From Paraburkholderia rhizosphaerae (GTDB taxonomy: Bacteria; Pseudomonadota; Gammaproteobacteria; Burkholderiales; Burkholderiaceae): a DNA stretch of 64,000 nucleotides. Below, piece after piece: positions 19,086-28,029 of the stretch. Below the pieces are notes generated by a model, which saw only the letters and a list, made by a program, of their open reading frames with translations, did not search any database and had not been told where the DNA came from. The DNA is taken from positions 62,001 to 126,000 of the forward strand of contig NZ_SORE01000012.1 in NCBI RefSeq assembly GCF_004366595.1, read 5' to 3'. Each line of letters starts with the position of its first letter. Positions within the stretch are counted from its first letter, which is position 1. Made by a program: the position numbers and the translations under genes.

Positions 19086-19134
19086 GCTGAACCATACGAA
19101 CAACCGTGTGTCAACCTTACGCGAAGTCATCGAA

Positions 19135-19163
19135 TCGTCACAGCAATGCCACGCAAACGTCAC
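19135..19163 (+). promoter_or_regulatory. Pho-box-like tandem repeats upstream of olsB
   Basis: Three 7-base repeats at exact 11-base spacing: TCGTCAC (19135), ATGCCAC (19146), ACGTCAC (19157). PhoB binds CTGTCAT-type repeats with this period. Position about 60 bases before the olsB start fits direct PhoB activation. Confidence 0.55.
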
Positions 19164-19224
19164 CCGCCATTACTACATTGGCGAACAAAGCGGAATCCTC
19201 ACCTTTTCGACCAGGAACGCCACA

Positions 19225-20043
19225 ATGCGAGAACTGCCGACGCCTACTCTGCCCTTCGCTTCGATCCCGCTTGAGCCGCGCCGCCGTCTCCCACGCGCCG
19301 AGGAGACGGTTACTCCCCAACACCGCCTGCAAGTGTCGTGGGTGCGCTCCGACGAGGAACTTCGCGAAGCGCAGCGTCTGCGTTACCGGGTGTTCGCCGA
19401 CGAAATGGGCGCGCGTCTGTCGGGCCCGGCCGGCCTTGATGTCGATGCATTCGATGCGTACTGCGATCACCTGACCGTCCGCGATCTGGACACGCTGCAA
19501 GTGGTCGGCACCTACCGCGTGCTGCCGCCGCATCAGGCCGCGCGCATCGGCCGTCTGTATGCGGAAGGCGAATTCGACCTGTCGCGCCTCACGCACCTGC
19601 GCTCGAAGCTGGTCGAAGTGGGCCGCTCGTGCGTGCACGCCGACTACCGCAGCGGCTCGGTGATCATGTCGCTGTGGGCCGGCCTCGGCTCCTATATGCA
19701 ACACAACGGCTACGAGACGATGCTCGGTTGCGCAAGCGTGTCGATGGCCGACGGTGGCCACTACGCGGCCAACCTGTACAAGTCGCTGCGCGCAGGCGAG
19801 CTGACCGCGCCGGAGTACCGTGCGTTCCCGCATACGCCACTGCCGTTCGACGATCTGCAAACCGGCGCTAAAGTACCGCCGCCGCCGTTGATCAAAGGTT
19901 ATCTGCGCCTCGGTGCGAAGATTTGCGGCGCACCCGCATGGGATCCGGACTTCAACGCGGCCGATTTCCTGACGCTGTTCCGACTGTCGGAAATCAATGC
20001 GCGTTATGCACGCCACTTCCTCGGCGACGCGCTGTCACGCTGA
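19225..20043 (+). CDS. olsB: L-ornithine N-acyltransferase
   Basis: 272-residue GNAT-fold acyltransferase of the OlsB type, which transfers a 3-hydroxyacyl chain from acyl-ACP to ornithine, the first step of phosphate-free ornithine lipid synthesis. Characteristic segments are AQRLRYRVFADEMGARL, DLDTLQVVGTYRVLPPHQA, VEVGRSCVHADYRSGSVIM, and YETMLGCASVSMADGGHYAA. ATG 19225 is chosen over the upstream TTG/ATG frames because the Pho-box-like repeats lie at 19135-19163. Ornithine lipids replace phospholipids when phosphate is scarce, matching the adjacent ppx/ppk/pho/pst block. Confidence 0.85.
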   Translation: MRELPTPTLPFASIPLEPRRRLPRAEETVTPQHRLQVSWVRSDEELREAQRLRYRVFADEMGARLSGPAGLDVDAFDAYCDHLTVRDLDTLQVVGTYRVLPPHQAARIGRLYAEGEFDLSRLTHLRSKLVEVGRSCVHADYRSGSVIMSLWAGLGSYMQHNGYETMLGCASVSMADGGHYAANLYKSLRAGELTAPEYRAFPHTPLPFDDLQTGAKVPPPPLIKGYLRLGAKICGAPAWDPDFNAADFLTLFRLSEINARYARHFLGDALSR

Positions 20044-20122
20044 GCGACATCGGTGCCTTGGCTTGTCGCCGAGTAGCGACAAGCAAGCGCTAACATCGGC
20101 CGCGTAGCGTAGGGGTCACCAG

Positions 20123-20162
20123 TCAATCGGCCCGGCAAAGCGATCTTTGCCGGGCCGATTGA
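20123..20162. terminator. Perfect 18-bp hairpin between convergent olsB and ppx
   Basis: TCAATCGGCCCGGCAAAG (20123-20140) pairs without mismatch with 20145-20162 across a 4-base loop CGAT. There is no U-run, but its place between two convergent genes suggests a two-way terminator or roadblock. A 13-base tandem duplication GATTTGCTCGTTG follows at 20161-20186. Confidence 0.6.
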
Positions 20163-20227
20163 TTTGCTCGTTGGATTTGCTCGTTGCGTCGCGGATGCGA
20201 CAATCGCGCGACCAACCTCAGTTGACT

Positions 20228-21829
20228 TCAGTCATCCGTATAAACGACGCGATACGGCGTTCGGATCTTTTCCCATTCCGCCGCTTCCTGGCTCAGGCTG
20301 TAGTCGGTCAGCGGATTATTCGCGACCCAGGCACTGGGAAGCCGCACGTCGTAACCGCCGTTCGCCTCGCCGACCTTGATGTCCGGCAATCCGACGTCGG
20401 CACGCCGCCGGCACAACAGCGCGGCGAGGCGCAGGCAAAACAGCAGCGGCCATTCGACGTCGCGAGTCTGCGCGAGCTTGCCGAGCTTGCCCGCATGACC
20501 CAGTACAAGCGCCGCGACACGCGCCTGATCGGTCCGTGAAAAACCCGGCATATCCGCATTGCTCGCGATATACGCCGAATGCTTGTGATACGCGCTATGC
20601 GATATCGACAAACCGATTTCGTGCAGCGCCGCCGCCCAGCCGAGGAACATGCGGTTCTCTTCGCGCTGCTCGGGGTCCGGCTCGTCGAGCTGATCGTAGA
20701 ACCGCACGGCGAGTTCGCCGATCCGCCCGGCCTGCGCGCGATCGACACCGTACCGGCGCATAAACCCTTCGACCGTGACCGTGCGCATATCCTGATGCTG
20801 CGACCGGCCAAGCAGGTCGTACAGCACACCTAGACGCAGCGCGCCGTCGGTCGTATCGACATAGTCGATATCGAGTTCCTCGAACACCGCGAGCATGATC
20901 GACAGACCGCCGGCCAGCACCGGAATGCGGTCCGGCTTCAACGCGATCAGCTTCAGCCGATTCACGTTTTCCGCCTTGATCAGCGCCCGCTTGAGCCGTT
21001 CCAGGCCGCCTCGCGAAATGCCGTGCGTGATGCCCGCATCGTTGAAGCCATTTGCCTCGACCAGTTCCGCGAGCGCCCGCGCGGTGCCCGACGACCCGAT
21101 TGCCTGCTCCCAGCCGGTCTTTCTGTATTCAGCGGAAATGATCTGGATTTCACGCGACGCGGCAAGCTCCGCCTGACGCATCGTGTATTCGTCGACGTTT
21201 CCGGCCGGAAAAAACGCGCGGCTGTGACTCACGCAGCCGATATACAGACTTTCCATCTTGATCGGCGTGTAGTGCGAGCCGATGATGAATTCCGTCGAGC
21301 CGCCGCCGATATCGACCACCAGCCGCATGCCCGCGCTTGCCGGCACCGAGTGCGCGGCGCCCGCGTAGATGAGCCGCGCTTCTTCGCGGCCCGCAATCAC
21401 TTCAATCGGAAAACCGAGCGCCGCTTCCGCTTCGGCGAGAAATTCACCGGCATTCTTCGCGACGCGCAGCGTATTGGTCGCGACGGCCCGCACATGATCC
21501 GGATGAAAATCGCGCAACCGCTCGCCAAAGCGCCGCAACGCATCCCAGCCGCGCACCTGCGACGCGCGATCGAGCATCTTGTCGCGCGACAGGCCCGCCG
21601 CGAGCCGCACCGGTTCGCGCAATGCATCGACCTGGTAGATCTGGCTGCCTGCGTCGGTTTCTTCGACGCGCCCAACGATAAGGCGGAAACTGTTCGAACC
21701 GAGATCGACCGATGCGAGCAATGGCGGATTATTGGCCATCGATTGTGAGGACTCCGTGCGCGCGGACGAAACGTGCCTGCTTGCGCTCGCCCTGTTGAAA
21801 GGCGCCATTTTAAGCGTACTGGTTCCCAT
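20228..21829 (-). CDS. ppx: Exopolyphosphatase
   Basis: Ppx/GppA-family phosphatase that removes terminal phosphates from polyphosphate (possibly also pppGpp). The ASKHA phosphate-binding motifs are present: SVDLGSNSFRLIVGRV near the N-terminus and VVDIGGGSTEFIIG in the middle, and the C-terminal helical HD-like part with HEIGLSISHSAYHKHSAYI. Start ATG 21829 has GAGGTGAC upstream; an internal Met at 21739 directly before the conserved domain is an alternative. It is divergent from ppk, so synthesis and breakdown of polyphosphate are encoded back to back. Confidence 0.9.
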   Translation of the reverse strand: MGTSTLKMAPFNRASASRHVSSARTESSQSMANNPPLLASVDLGSNSFRLIVGRVEETDAGSQIYQVDALREPVRLAAGLSRDKMLDRASQVRGWDALRRFGERLRDFHPDHVRAVATNTLRVAKNAGEFLAEAEAALGFPIEVIAGREEARLIYAGAAHSVPASAGMRLVVDIGGGSTEFIIGSHYTPIKMESLYIGCVSHSRAFFPAGNVDEYTMRQAELAASREIQIISAEYRKTGWEQAIGSSGTARALAELVEANGFNDAGITHGISRGGLERLKRALIKAENVNRLKLIALKPDRIPVLAGGLSIMLAVFEELDIDYVDTTDGALRLGVLYDLLGRSQHQDMRTVTVEGFMRRYGVDRAQAGRIGELAVRFYDQLDEPDPEQREENRMFLGWAAALHEIGLSISHSAYHKHSAYIASNADMPGFSRTDQARVAALVLGHAGKLGKLAQTRDVEWPLLFCLRLAALLCRRRADVGLPDIKVGEANGGYDVRLPSAWVANNPLTDYSLSQEAAEWEKIRTPYRVVYTDD

Positions 21830-21966
21830 CGTGTCACCTCGGGCCGTGTAACCTGCAATGGACGTCCGGTATATCTTCGCGTATACCTTGCGTCATAATT
21901 GCGACACGCGGAACCGTTACAGGCCACTGTAGTCTGGAAAACGCCTAAAATTTGTGGCAATTGTGA

Positions 21967-21995
21967 ATGTCACAAAACTATCACCAATCCGTGAG
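21967..21995 (+). promoter_or_regulatory. Pho-box-like repeats upstream of ppk
   Basis: ATGTCAC (21967), CTATCAC (21978) and CCGTGAG (21989) stand at 11-base spacing, the period of PhoB sites. The repeats overlap the first possible ATG of the ppk frame, which supports the downstream start at 22042. Confidence 0.5.
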
Positions 21996-22041
21996 AATTT
22001 CAGAAAGTCCTTTCGAATCCTGGTCCGAACCATCGCTGCCG

Positions 22042-24105
22042 ATGTCCATCCGCTACCCTCTTCTGAATCGCGAACTGGGCATTCTGGGTTTCAACGAGCG
22101 CGTCCTCGCGCAAGCCGCCGACCCGGCGGTTCCGTTGCTCGAACGTCTGCGCTTCATCTGCATCACCAGTAGCAATCTCGACGAGTTCTTTGAAATCCGC
22201 ATGGCCGGATTGCAGGAACAGATGCGCGACAATCCTGGCGCGCTGTCGCCGGACGGCATGTCGCTGCAGCATGTGTACGACCTGGTCGCCGAGCGCGCGC
22301 AAAAGCTGGTGCACCGTCAATACGCGATGCTGCATGAAACGGTGCTGCCCGCCCTCGAAGACGAAGGCATTTACTTTCACGGCACCGAAGCGTGGAGCGA
22401 TGCGCAGACCGAATGGGCGCGCAGCTACTTCTTCGACGAACTGCTGCCGGTGCTCACGCCGATCGGCCTCGATCCCGCGCACCCTTTCCCGCGCGTGCTG
22501 AACAAGAGCCTGAACTTCGTCGTCGAGCTCGAAGGCAAAGACGCGTTCGGGCGCCAGGCGGTGATGGGTATCGTGCAGGCGCCGCGCGCGCTGCCGCGCC
22601 TCGTGCGGATGCCGCATGAATTGTCCGGCTACCCGCACGGCTTTGTGCTGCTGAGCTCGCTAATGCAGCGCTTCGTCAACGAACTGTTCCCGAATCTGCA
22701 GGTGCTCAGCTGCAATCAGTTTCGCATTACACGCAACAGCGAGCTGTTCGTCGATGAAGACGAAATCACCAATCTGCGTGTCGCGCTGCAAGGCGAACTG
22801 CCGGCGCGGCATCTCGGCAATGCGGTGCGGCTCGAGGTATCGGCGGATACGCCCGAGCACCTGGTGCAGCGTCTGCTCGACGAAAGCGGACTGTCGGCCA
22901 AAGATTGCTACCGGGTCGACGGCCCGGTGAATCTGGTGCGGCTGATGCAATTGCCGGAAATGGTCGATCGACCGGATCTCAAGTTCGTTCCGCATATTCC
23001 GGCCACGCCGACACAAATCGCGACGGCCGCGAATCTGTTCGACGTGATCGATCAGGGCGACGTGCTGCTGCATCATCCGTACGAGAGCTTTCAGCCGGTG
23101 CTCGAACTGCTGCTGCAGGCGGCGAAAGACCCGAACGTGGTCGCGATCAAGCAGACCATCTACCGCACCGGCACGGACTCGCCGCTGATGGACGCGCTGA
23201 TGCAGGCCGCGCGCAACGGCAAGGAAGTGACCGTGGTCGTCGAACTGCTCGCTCGCTTCGACGAGGAAACCAACATCAACTGGGCGTCGCAACTGGAAGC
23301 GGTCGGCGCGCACGTGGTGTATGGCGTGGTCGGCCACAAGTGCCACGCAAAGATGATGCTGATCGTGCGGCGCGTGTCGGAGGCCGGCAAATCGATGCTC
23401 AAGCGCTACGTGCACCTGGGCACCGGCAACTACCATCCGCGCACCGCGCGTCTTTACACCGACTTCGGTCTGATGACGTCCGATCAGCAGATTTGCGAAG
23501 ACGTGCACCACGTGTTCCAGCAACTGACCGGCATCGGCGGCGAGCTTGCGTTGCACGAGTTGTGGCAGTCGCCTTTCACGTTGCACCCGCGCCTCGTCGA
23601 TTCGATCCGCGCGGAAGCCGAGCATGCACGCGCCGGCAAACGCGCGCGGATCGTCGCAAAGATGAACGCGCTACTCGAACCGACGGTGATCGCGGAGTTG
23701 TATGAAGCGTCGCAGGCGGGCGTGAAGATCGACCTGATCGTGCGCGGCGTATGCGCGTTGCAGCCAGGCGTGCCGGGGCTGTCGGAGAATATTACGGTGC
23801 GCTCGATTGTCGGGCGCTTTCTCGAGCATCACCGGATCTTCTACTTCTACGACAACGGCAAGGAACAGGTGTATCTGTCGAGCGCCGACTGGATGGACCG
23901 CAACTTCTTCCGCCGCGTCGAGGTTGCGTTCCCGATCAAGAACCGGCGCCTGAAGCGGCGCGTGATCGCGGAAGGCCTATCGGCCTTCCTCGGCGATAAC
24001 CAGGCCGCATGGCTGATGCACAGCGACGGTCACTATCGCCGGCGCAGGCCAGGCAAGTCGTCGCGCAACGCGCAAATGAGTCTGTTGACGAAGTTCTGTT
24101 CGTAA
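22042..24105 (+). CDS. ppk: Polyphosphate kinase 1
   Basis: 687-residue PPK1, which polymerises the gamma-phosphate of ATP into polyphosphate. The N-terminal NRELGILGFNERVLAQAADP, the autophosphorylated His region GHKCHAKMMLIVRR (His about residue 435) and RYVHLGTGNYHPRTARLYTD are diagnostic. Start is set at ATG 22042 (MSIRYPLLNREL), which gives the standard family length; the frame is open from 21967, inside the Pho-box-like repeats. The gene is closed by a strong hairpin at 24163-24196. Confidence 0.95.
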   Translation: MSIRYPLLNRELGILGFNERVLAQAADPAVPLLERLRFICITSSNLDEFFEIRMAGLQEQMRDNPGALSPDGMSLQHVYDLVAERAQKLVHRQYAMLHETVLPALEDEGIYFHGTEAWSDAQTEWARSYFFDELLPVLTPIGLDPAHPFPRVLNKSLNFVVELEGKDAFGRQAVMGIVQAPRALPRLVRMPHELSGYPHGFVLLSSLMQRFVNELFPNLQVLSCNQFRITRNSELFVDEDEITNLRVALQGELPARHLGNAVRLEVSADTPEHLVQRLLDESGLSAKDCYRVDGPVNLVRLMQLPEMVDRPDLKFVPHIPATPTQIATAANLFDVIDQGDVLLHHPYESFQPVLELLLQAAKDPNVVAIKQTIYRTGTDSPLMDALMQAARNGKEVTVVVELLARFDEETNINWASQLEAVGAHVVYGVVGHKCHAKMMLIVRRVSEAGKSMLKRYVHLGTGNYHPRTARLYTDFGLMTSDQQICEDVHHVFQQLTGIGGELALHELWQSPFTLHPRLVDSIRAEAEHARAGKRARIVAKMNALLEPTVIAELYEASQAGVKIDLIVRGVCALQPGVPGLSENITVRSIVGRFLEHHRIFYFYDNGKEQVYLSSADWMDRNFFRRVEVAFPIKNRRLKRRVIAEGLSAFLGDNQAAWLMHSDGHYRRRRPGKSSRNAQMSLLTKFCS

Positions 24106-24162
24106 TGCCGTGACATACGCGGATGCACGTGTCGATGCGCGATACGATCGCAACGTCCAATG

Positions 24163-24196
24163 AAAAAAGCCCGCTGAGCGCAGCGGGCTTTTGTTT
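24163..24196. terminator. Bidirectional terminator between ppk and phoR
   Basis: Stem AGCCCGCT/AGCGGGCT (24168-24175, 24182-24189), 6-base loop, T-rich on the plus side (TTTTGTTT) and A6 before it, so it can end both ppk and the convergent phoR transcript. Confidence 0.85.
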
Positions 24197-24242
24197 GGTG
24201 TAACTGGAACGTGACGCGCGGCGCTCGCTGCCGACCGACCGC

Positions 24243-25556
24243 TCAAACCGGCGCCGGCTGGCGACGCGCGGTGCGCAATGCCGGAAAGCGCGCAGTGAAA
24301 GTACTGCCGCGCCCTTCTTCGCTTTTCACCTCGAGTTGCGCGTCGTGCCGTTGCAGCACGTGTTTGACGATCGCGAGTCCGAGGCCGGTGCCGCCGGTAT
24401 CGCGCGAACGGCTGCGATCGACGCGGTAGAAACGCTCGGTAAGCCGCGGGATATCGGCCGCCGGAATGCCCAGGCCGCTGTCGATTACCGAGAACGTCGC
24501 CTGTGCGCCGTGCGTGTTCCAGTTCACATGAATCGAACCGCCATCCGGCGTGTAACGGATCGCATTCGTCACCAGATTGCCGAGCGCGCTCAGAATTTCG
24601 GTCTCGACACCGGTCACGGTCAACCCTTCATCGACATCGAATGAGATCCGATGACGGCCCGCGGACAGTGTTTCCGCATCGTCCTTCAGATGCCGCAGCA
24701 CCGCGCGCATATCGACCATCTGCTCGCTCGGCGGCTTGCTGTCGCCTTCGAGCGTCGCGAGCACGAGCAGGTCGCGCACGATGTGCTGCATCCGCGACGC
24801 CTGCTGCTCCATCAGCTCGAGGTAACGCGCGCGCTCGGCGTCGTTAAGCGGTAGCTCGCGCATGGTCTCCAGAAAACCGGCCAGTACTGTCAGCGGCGTC
24901 TTCAGCTCATGCGATACGTTCGCGACGAAATCGCGCCGCATCGAGTCGGTGCGCTCGAGCTCGGTGATGTCCTGCGACAGCAGCAGCTTGCGATTGTCAC
25001 CGTAAGGAAAGACCTGCACCGACAGCACATGCTGCCGCCGCTCGCCCATCCCGCGCATGATCAGCATTTCTTCGTACTGGCGCGTGTTCAGATAACGGAC
25101 GAAATCCGGCCGGCGCACCAGATGCGTGATGTGCTGGCGCAGGTCGCGTTTCGCGTCGAGCCCGAAATGCAGCTCGGAAATCGCATTGCACCATTCGATC
25201 TGGTCATGATCGTCAAGCATCGCGACGCCGTTCGGCGACGCCTGGATTGCCTGAATAAAGCGCGAGTGCTGTTGCTCGACCTGCCGCACCTGCGCATGCC
25301 AGCGCTTCGCGAGCTTATGCAGCCGGTAGTAGATTTCGCCCCAGATGCCCGGCGCGCTCGGCACTTCGCCGTACACCGGCGCATCGAGCAGACGCCACAG
25401 CTGCTGCTTGTGAAACGTGCTGAAGATGCCCTGTGCGAGCAGCACGACGATCGCGAGGATCAGCGCCGCCTTCACGCCGATCAGCACCCCGACCACCGCA
25501 CACAGAACAGAAAGCAGCACGAGCGAAACGAGGGAGCGCGCCCAGATGGTGTTCAT
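24243..25556 (-). CDS. phoR: Phosphate-regulon sensor histidine kinase
   Basis: 437-residue sensor kinase. Order: N-terminal membrane segments (LVLLSVLCAVVGVLIGVKAA, ILAIVVLLAQGIF), a PAS-like region (IQASPNGVAMLDDHDQIEWC), a HisKA dimerisation domain with the phospho-His in FVANVSHELKTPLTVLAGFL, and an HATPase domain (LVTNAIRYTPDGG, DSGLGIPAADIPRLTERFYR, GGTGLGLAIVKHVLQRH). PhoR phosphorylates PhoB in low phosphate and is restrained by the Pst transporter and PhoU, all encoded next door. It follows phoB by 88 bases. Confidence 0.95.
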   Translation of the reverse strand: MNTIWARSLVSLVLLSVLCAVVGVLIGVKAALILAIVVLLAQGIFSTFHKQQLWRLLDAPVYGEVPSAPGIWGEIYYRLHKLAKRWHAQVRQVEQQHSRFIQAIQASPNGVAMLDDHDQIEWCNAISELHFGLDAKRDLRQHITHLVRRPDFVRYLNTRQYEEMLIMRGMGERRQHVLSVQVFPYGDNRKLLLSQDITELERTDSMRRDFVANVSHELKTPLTVLAGFLETMRELPLNDAERARYLELMEQQASRMQHIVRDLLVLATLEGDSKPPSEQMVDMRAVLRHLKDDAETLSAGRHRISFDVDEGLTVTGVETEILSALGNLVTNAIRYTPDGGSIHVNWNTHGAQATFSVIDSGLGIPAADIPRLTERFYRVDRSRSRDTGGTGLGLAIVKHVLQRHDAQLEVKSEEGRGSTFTARFPALRTARRQPAPV

Positions 25557-25644
25557 GTTCCAGCGATCGAAGAAATAACGACGAGCGGCATGCGGGCCTC
25601 TTTGCAGGCAGGCCCGGGCGCGCCATCAGGAAACCGCTGTAGCC

Positions 25645-26346
25645 TTATGCGCTCTTCGCGAGCCGATAGCCGCTGCCGCGGACCGTTTCGATCATAGCAT
25701 CGCAGCCGGCCGGCTTGAGCGCGGCACGCAGACGCTTGATATGCACGTCGACGGTGCGTTCTTCGACGAACACGTGGTCGCCCCACACCTGATCGAGCAG
25801 TTGCGTGCGGCTGTGCACGCGCTCCGGGTGCGTCATGAAGAAGTGCAGCAGACGGAACTCGGTCGGCCCGAGATCGAGCTTGATCTCGCTGCCCTGCGCA
25901 TGCGCGGCCACGCGGTGCGTCGACGGATCGAGCTTGAGCCCGTTGATCGCGACCACGTCTTCGGTCAGCTGCGGCGCGCGGCGGCGCAGCACCGCCTTGA
26001 TGCGCGCCATCAGTTCCTTCGGCGAGAACGGCTTGGTCACATAGTCGTCCGCGCCGATTTCAAGGCCGAGCACCTTGTCCTGCTCGTCGCCGCGGGCCGT
26101 CAGCATGATGATCGGAATATGCTTGGTGCGGTCGTTGTTGCGCAGATCGCGGGCAAACGCTATTCCGGATTTGCCCGGCAGCATCCAGTCCAGCAGGACC
26201 AGGTCGGGCAGTACGTCGCTAATCAGGTTTTGCGCCTGTTCCGCGTTATACGCGCGGATCGGGCAGTGTCCTGCATGTTGAAGATTGACCGAAATCAGTT
26301 CGGAAATCGCGGGTTCGTCTTCGATGATAAGGATACTGCTGGGCAT
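25645..26346 (-). CDS. phoB: Phosphate-regulon response regulator
   Basis: 233-residue OmpR-type response regulator. Receiver domain has the phospho-acceptor Asp in DLVLLDWMLPGKSG and the Lys in YVTKPFSPKELMAR; the C-terminal winged helix has TEFRLLHFFMTHPERVHSRT and ERTVDVHIKRLRAALKPAG. Phosphorylated PhoB binds Pho boxes; matching repeats are seen before olsB, ppk and pstS in this window. GAGG precedes ATG 26346. Confidence 0.95.
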   Translation of the reverse strand: MPSSILIIEDEPAISELISVNLQHAGHCPIRAYNAEQAQNLISDVLPDLVLLDWMLPGKSGIAFARDLRNNDRTKHIPIIMLTARGDEQDKVLGLEIGADDYVTKPFSPKELMARIKAVLRRRAPQLTEDVVAINGLKLDPSTHRVAAHAQGSEIKLDLGPTEFRLLHFFMTHPERVHSRTQLLDQVWGDHVFVEERTVDVHIKRLRAALKPAGCDAMIETVRGSGYRLAKSA

Positions 26347-26423
26347 CGGTGCCTCGTGAGCTCTTAACAGAAATCGATCAGGGGCTGCACCTGAGCACGT
26401 TCGCCAATCGTTTGGCTGGCGTG

Positions 26424-27131
26424 TCAGCTGAGCGCCTCTCGCTCGAGCGCGTCGCGCGACTTGTGTCGCACGTCCGTGCCCTTCACGATGTAGATGATGA
26501 ATTCCGCGATGTTCTTCGCGTGGTCGCCGATCCGTTCGATCGCCTTCGCGATGAACAGGAAATCGAGGCCCACTGAAATGGAACGCGGATCTTCAGTCAT
26601 GTACGAGATCAGCTTGCGCACAAATGCGCGGAATTCCTCGTCGATCGCCTTGTCGTCACGCACAATCTGCGCGGCGGCGACCGTATCGAGGCGTGCGAAC
26701 GCGTCGAGTGCACGGCGCAGGATCGATACCGCCATTTCGCCGGAAAGCTTGATTTCCGCGATATTGATCGTACGCGATGCGCCGTCTTCCATCAGGCGCT
26801 TCGTGCGCTTCGCGATTTTCTCCGCTTCGTCGCCGGCGCGCTCGAGGTTCGTGATGGTCTTCGAGATCGCGAGCAACAGGCGCAGATCACGCGCGGCCGG
26901 CTGACGGCGCGCGATGATGTTGCTGCACTCTTCGTCGATTTCGACTTCCATCACGTTCAGGCGGTCTTCGGCCGCGATCACTTTTTCGGCGATTTCGAGG
27001 TCGAAGTTGTTAAGCGCGCTCATCGCGTCGACGATCTGCGCTTCGACGAGCCCGCCCATTTCGAGCACCTTCGACGAAAGCAGGTTCAGGTCGGCATCGA
27101 ACTGACTGGACAGGTGTTTATCGGACATCAT
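26424..27131 (-). CDS. phoU: Phosphate-signalling protein PhoU
   Basis: 235-residue all-helical protein with two PhoU repeats (VLEMGGLVEAQIVDAMSALN; later AEIKLSGEMAVSILRRALDA) and the conserved ERAGDEAEKIAKR and ERIGDHAKNIAEFI metal-binding segments. PhoU bridges the Pst transporter and PhoR to shut off the response when phosphate is plentiful. AGGGAG precedes both ATG 27131 and ATG 27128. It lies between phoB and pstB on one strand. Confidence 0.95.
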   Translation of the reverse strand: MMSDKHLSSQFDADLNLLSSKVLEMGGLVEAQIVDAMSALNNFDLEIAEKVIAAEDRLNVMEVEIDEECSNIIARRQPAARDLRLLLAISKTITNLERAGDEAEKIAKRTKRLMEDGASRTINIAEIKLSGEMAVSILRRALDAFARLDTVAAAQIVRDDKAIDEEFRAFVRKLISYMTEDPRSISVGLDFLFIAKAIERIGDHAKNIAEFIIYIVKGTDVRHKSRDALEREALS

Positions 27132-27165
27132 GAACTCCCTTCGCTAGCGGCCTGTGTGCGATGAC

Positions 27166-28014
27166 TCAACCGAAACGACCGGTGATGTAGTCTTCGGTTT
27201 CCTTGCGTACCGGCTTGATGAAGATCTTTTCGGTGTCGCCGAACTCGATCAGTTCGCCAAGGTACATATATGCAGTGTAGTCCGAACAGCGTGCGGCTTG
27301 CTGCATGTTGTGCGTGACGATCACCACCGTGTAATCGCTCTTGAGCTCAGCGATCAGCTCTTCGATGCGACCGGTCGAAATCGGGTCGAGCGCCGAGCAC
27401 GGCTCGTCGAGCAGCAGCACTTCCGGACGGATCGCAATGCCGCGCGCAATGCACAGACGCTGCTGCTGGCCGCCAGATAGGCCGTAACCGCTCTGGCCCA
27501 GTTTGTCCTTCACTTCGTTCCACAACGCCGCTTTGGTCAGTGCCCATTCGACGCGATCGTCCATCTCCGAGCGCGTGAGCGTTTCGAACATCTTCACGCC
27601 GAACGCGATGTTGTCGTATATCGACATCGGAAACGGCGTCGGCTTCTGGAACACCATGCCGATCCGCGCACGCAACAGCGAAATATCGCGCTTCGTCGTG
27701 AGCAGGTTTTCGCCGTCCATCAGGATTTCGCCTTCGGCGCGCTGTTCCGGATAGAGCGCGTACATCTTGTTGAACGTGCGCAACAGGGTCGACTTGCCGC
27801 AACCCGACGGCCCGATGAACGCGGTCACCTTGCCTTCGGGAATGTGCAGGTTGATGTTCTTCAGCGCGTGATACTTGCCGTAGAAGAAGTTCAGATTGTT
27901 GACTTCGATCTTCGGACGCGACGGCGCTTGCGAGCGGCCATTCTGGGCGGGATCGAAGCCGGCCGGCGCGGCCGGACGTTCGACGGGGTTCAGGTGACTT
28001 TCTGCCATGTTCAT
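27166..28014 (-). CDS. pstB: Phosphate ABC transporter ATP-binding protein
   Basis: 282-residue ABC ATPase. Walker A is FIGPSGCGKSTLLR (about residue 65), the signature is YGLSGGQQQRLCIARGIA, and Walker B is EVLLLDEPCSALDP. EGEILMDGENLLTTKRDISL and MVFQKPTPFPMSIYDNIAFG are typical of PstB. The N-terminal 30 residues (HLNPVERPAAPAGFDPAQNG) are a non-conserved extension. GGAG stands seven bases before ATG 28014. Part of pstSCAB-phoU. Confidence 0.95.
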   Translation of the reverse strand: MNMAESHLNPVERPAAPAGFDPAQNGRSQAPSRPKIEVNNLNFFYGKYHALKNINLHIPEGKVTAFIGPSGCGKSTLLRTFNKMYALYPEQRAEGEILMDGENLLTTKRDISLLRARIGMVFQKPTPFPMSIYDNIAFGVKMFETLTRSEMDDRVEWALTKAALWNEVKDKLGQSGYGLSGGQQQRLCIARGIAIRPEVLLLDEPCSALDPISTGRIEELIAELKSDYTVVIVTHNMQQAARCSDYTAYMYLGELIEFGDTEKIFIKPVRKETEDYITGRFG

Positions 28015-28029
28015 CGGATCGCTCCGCCC

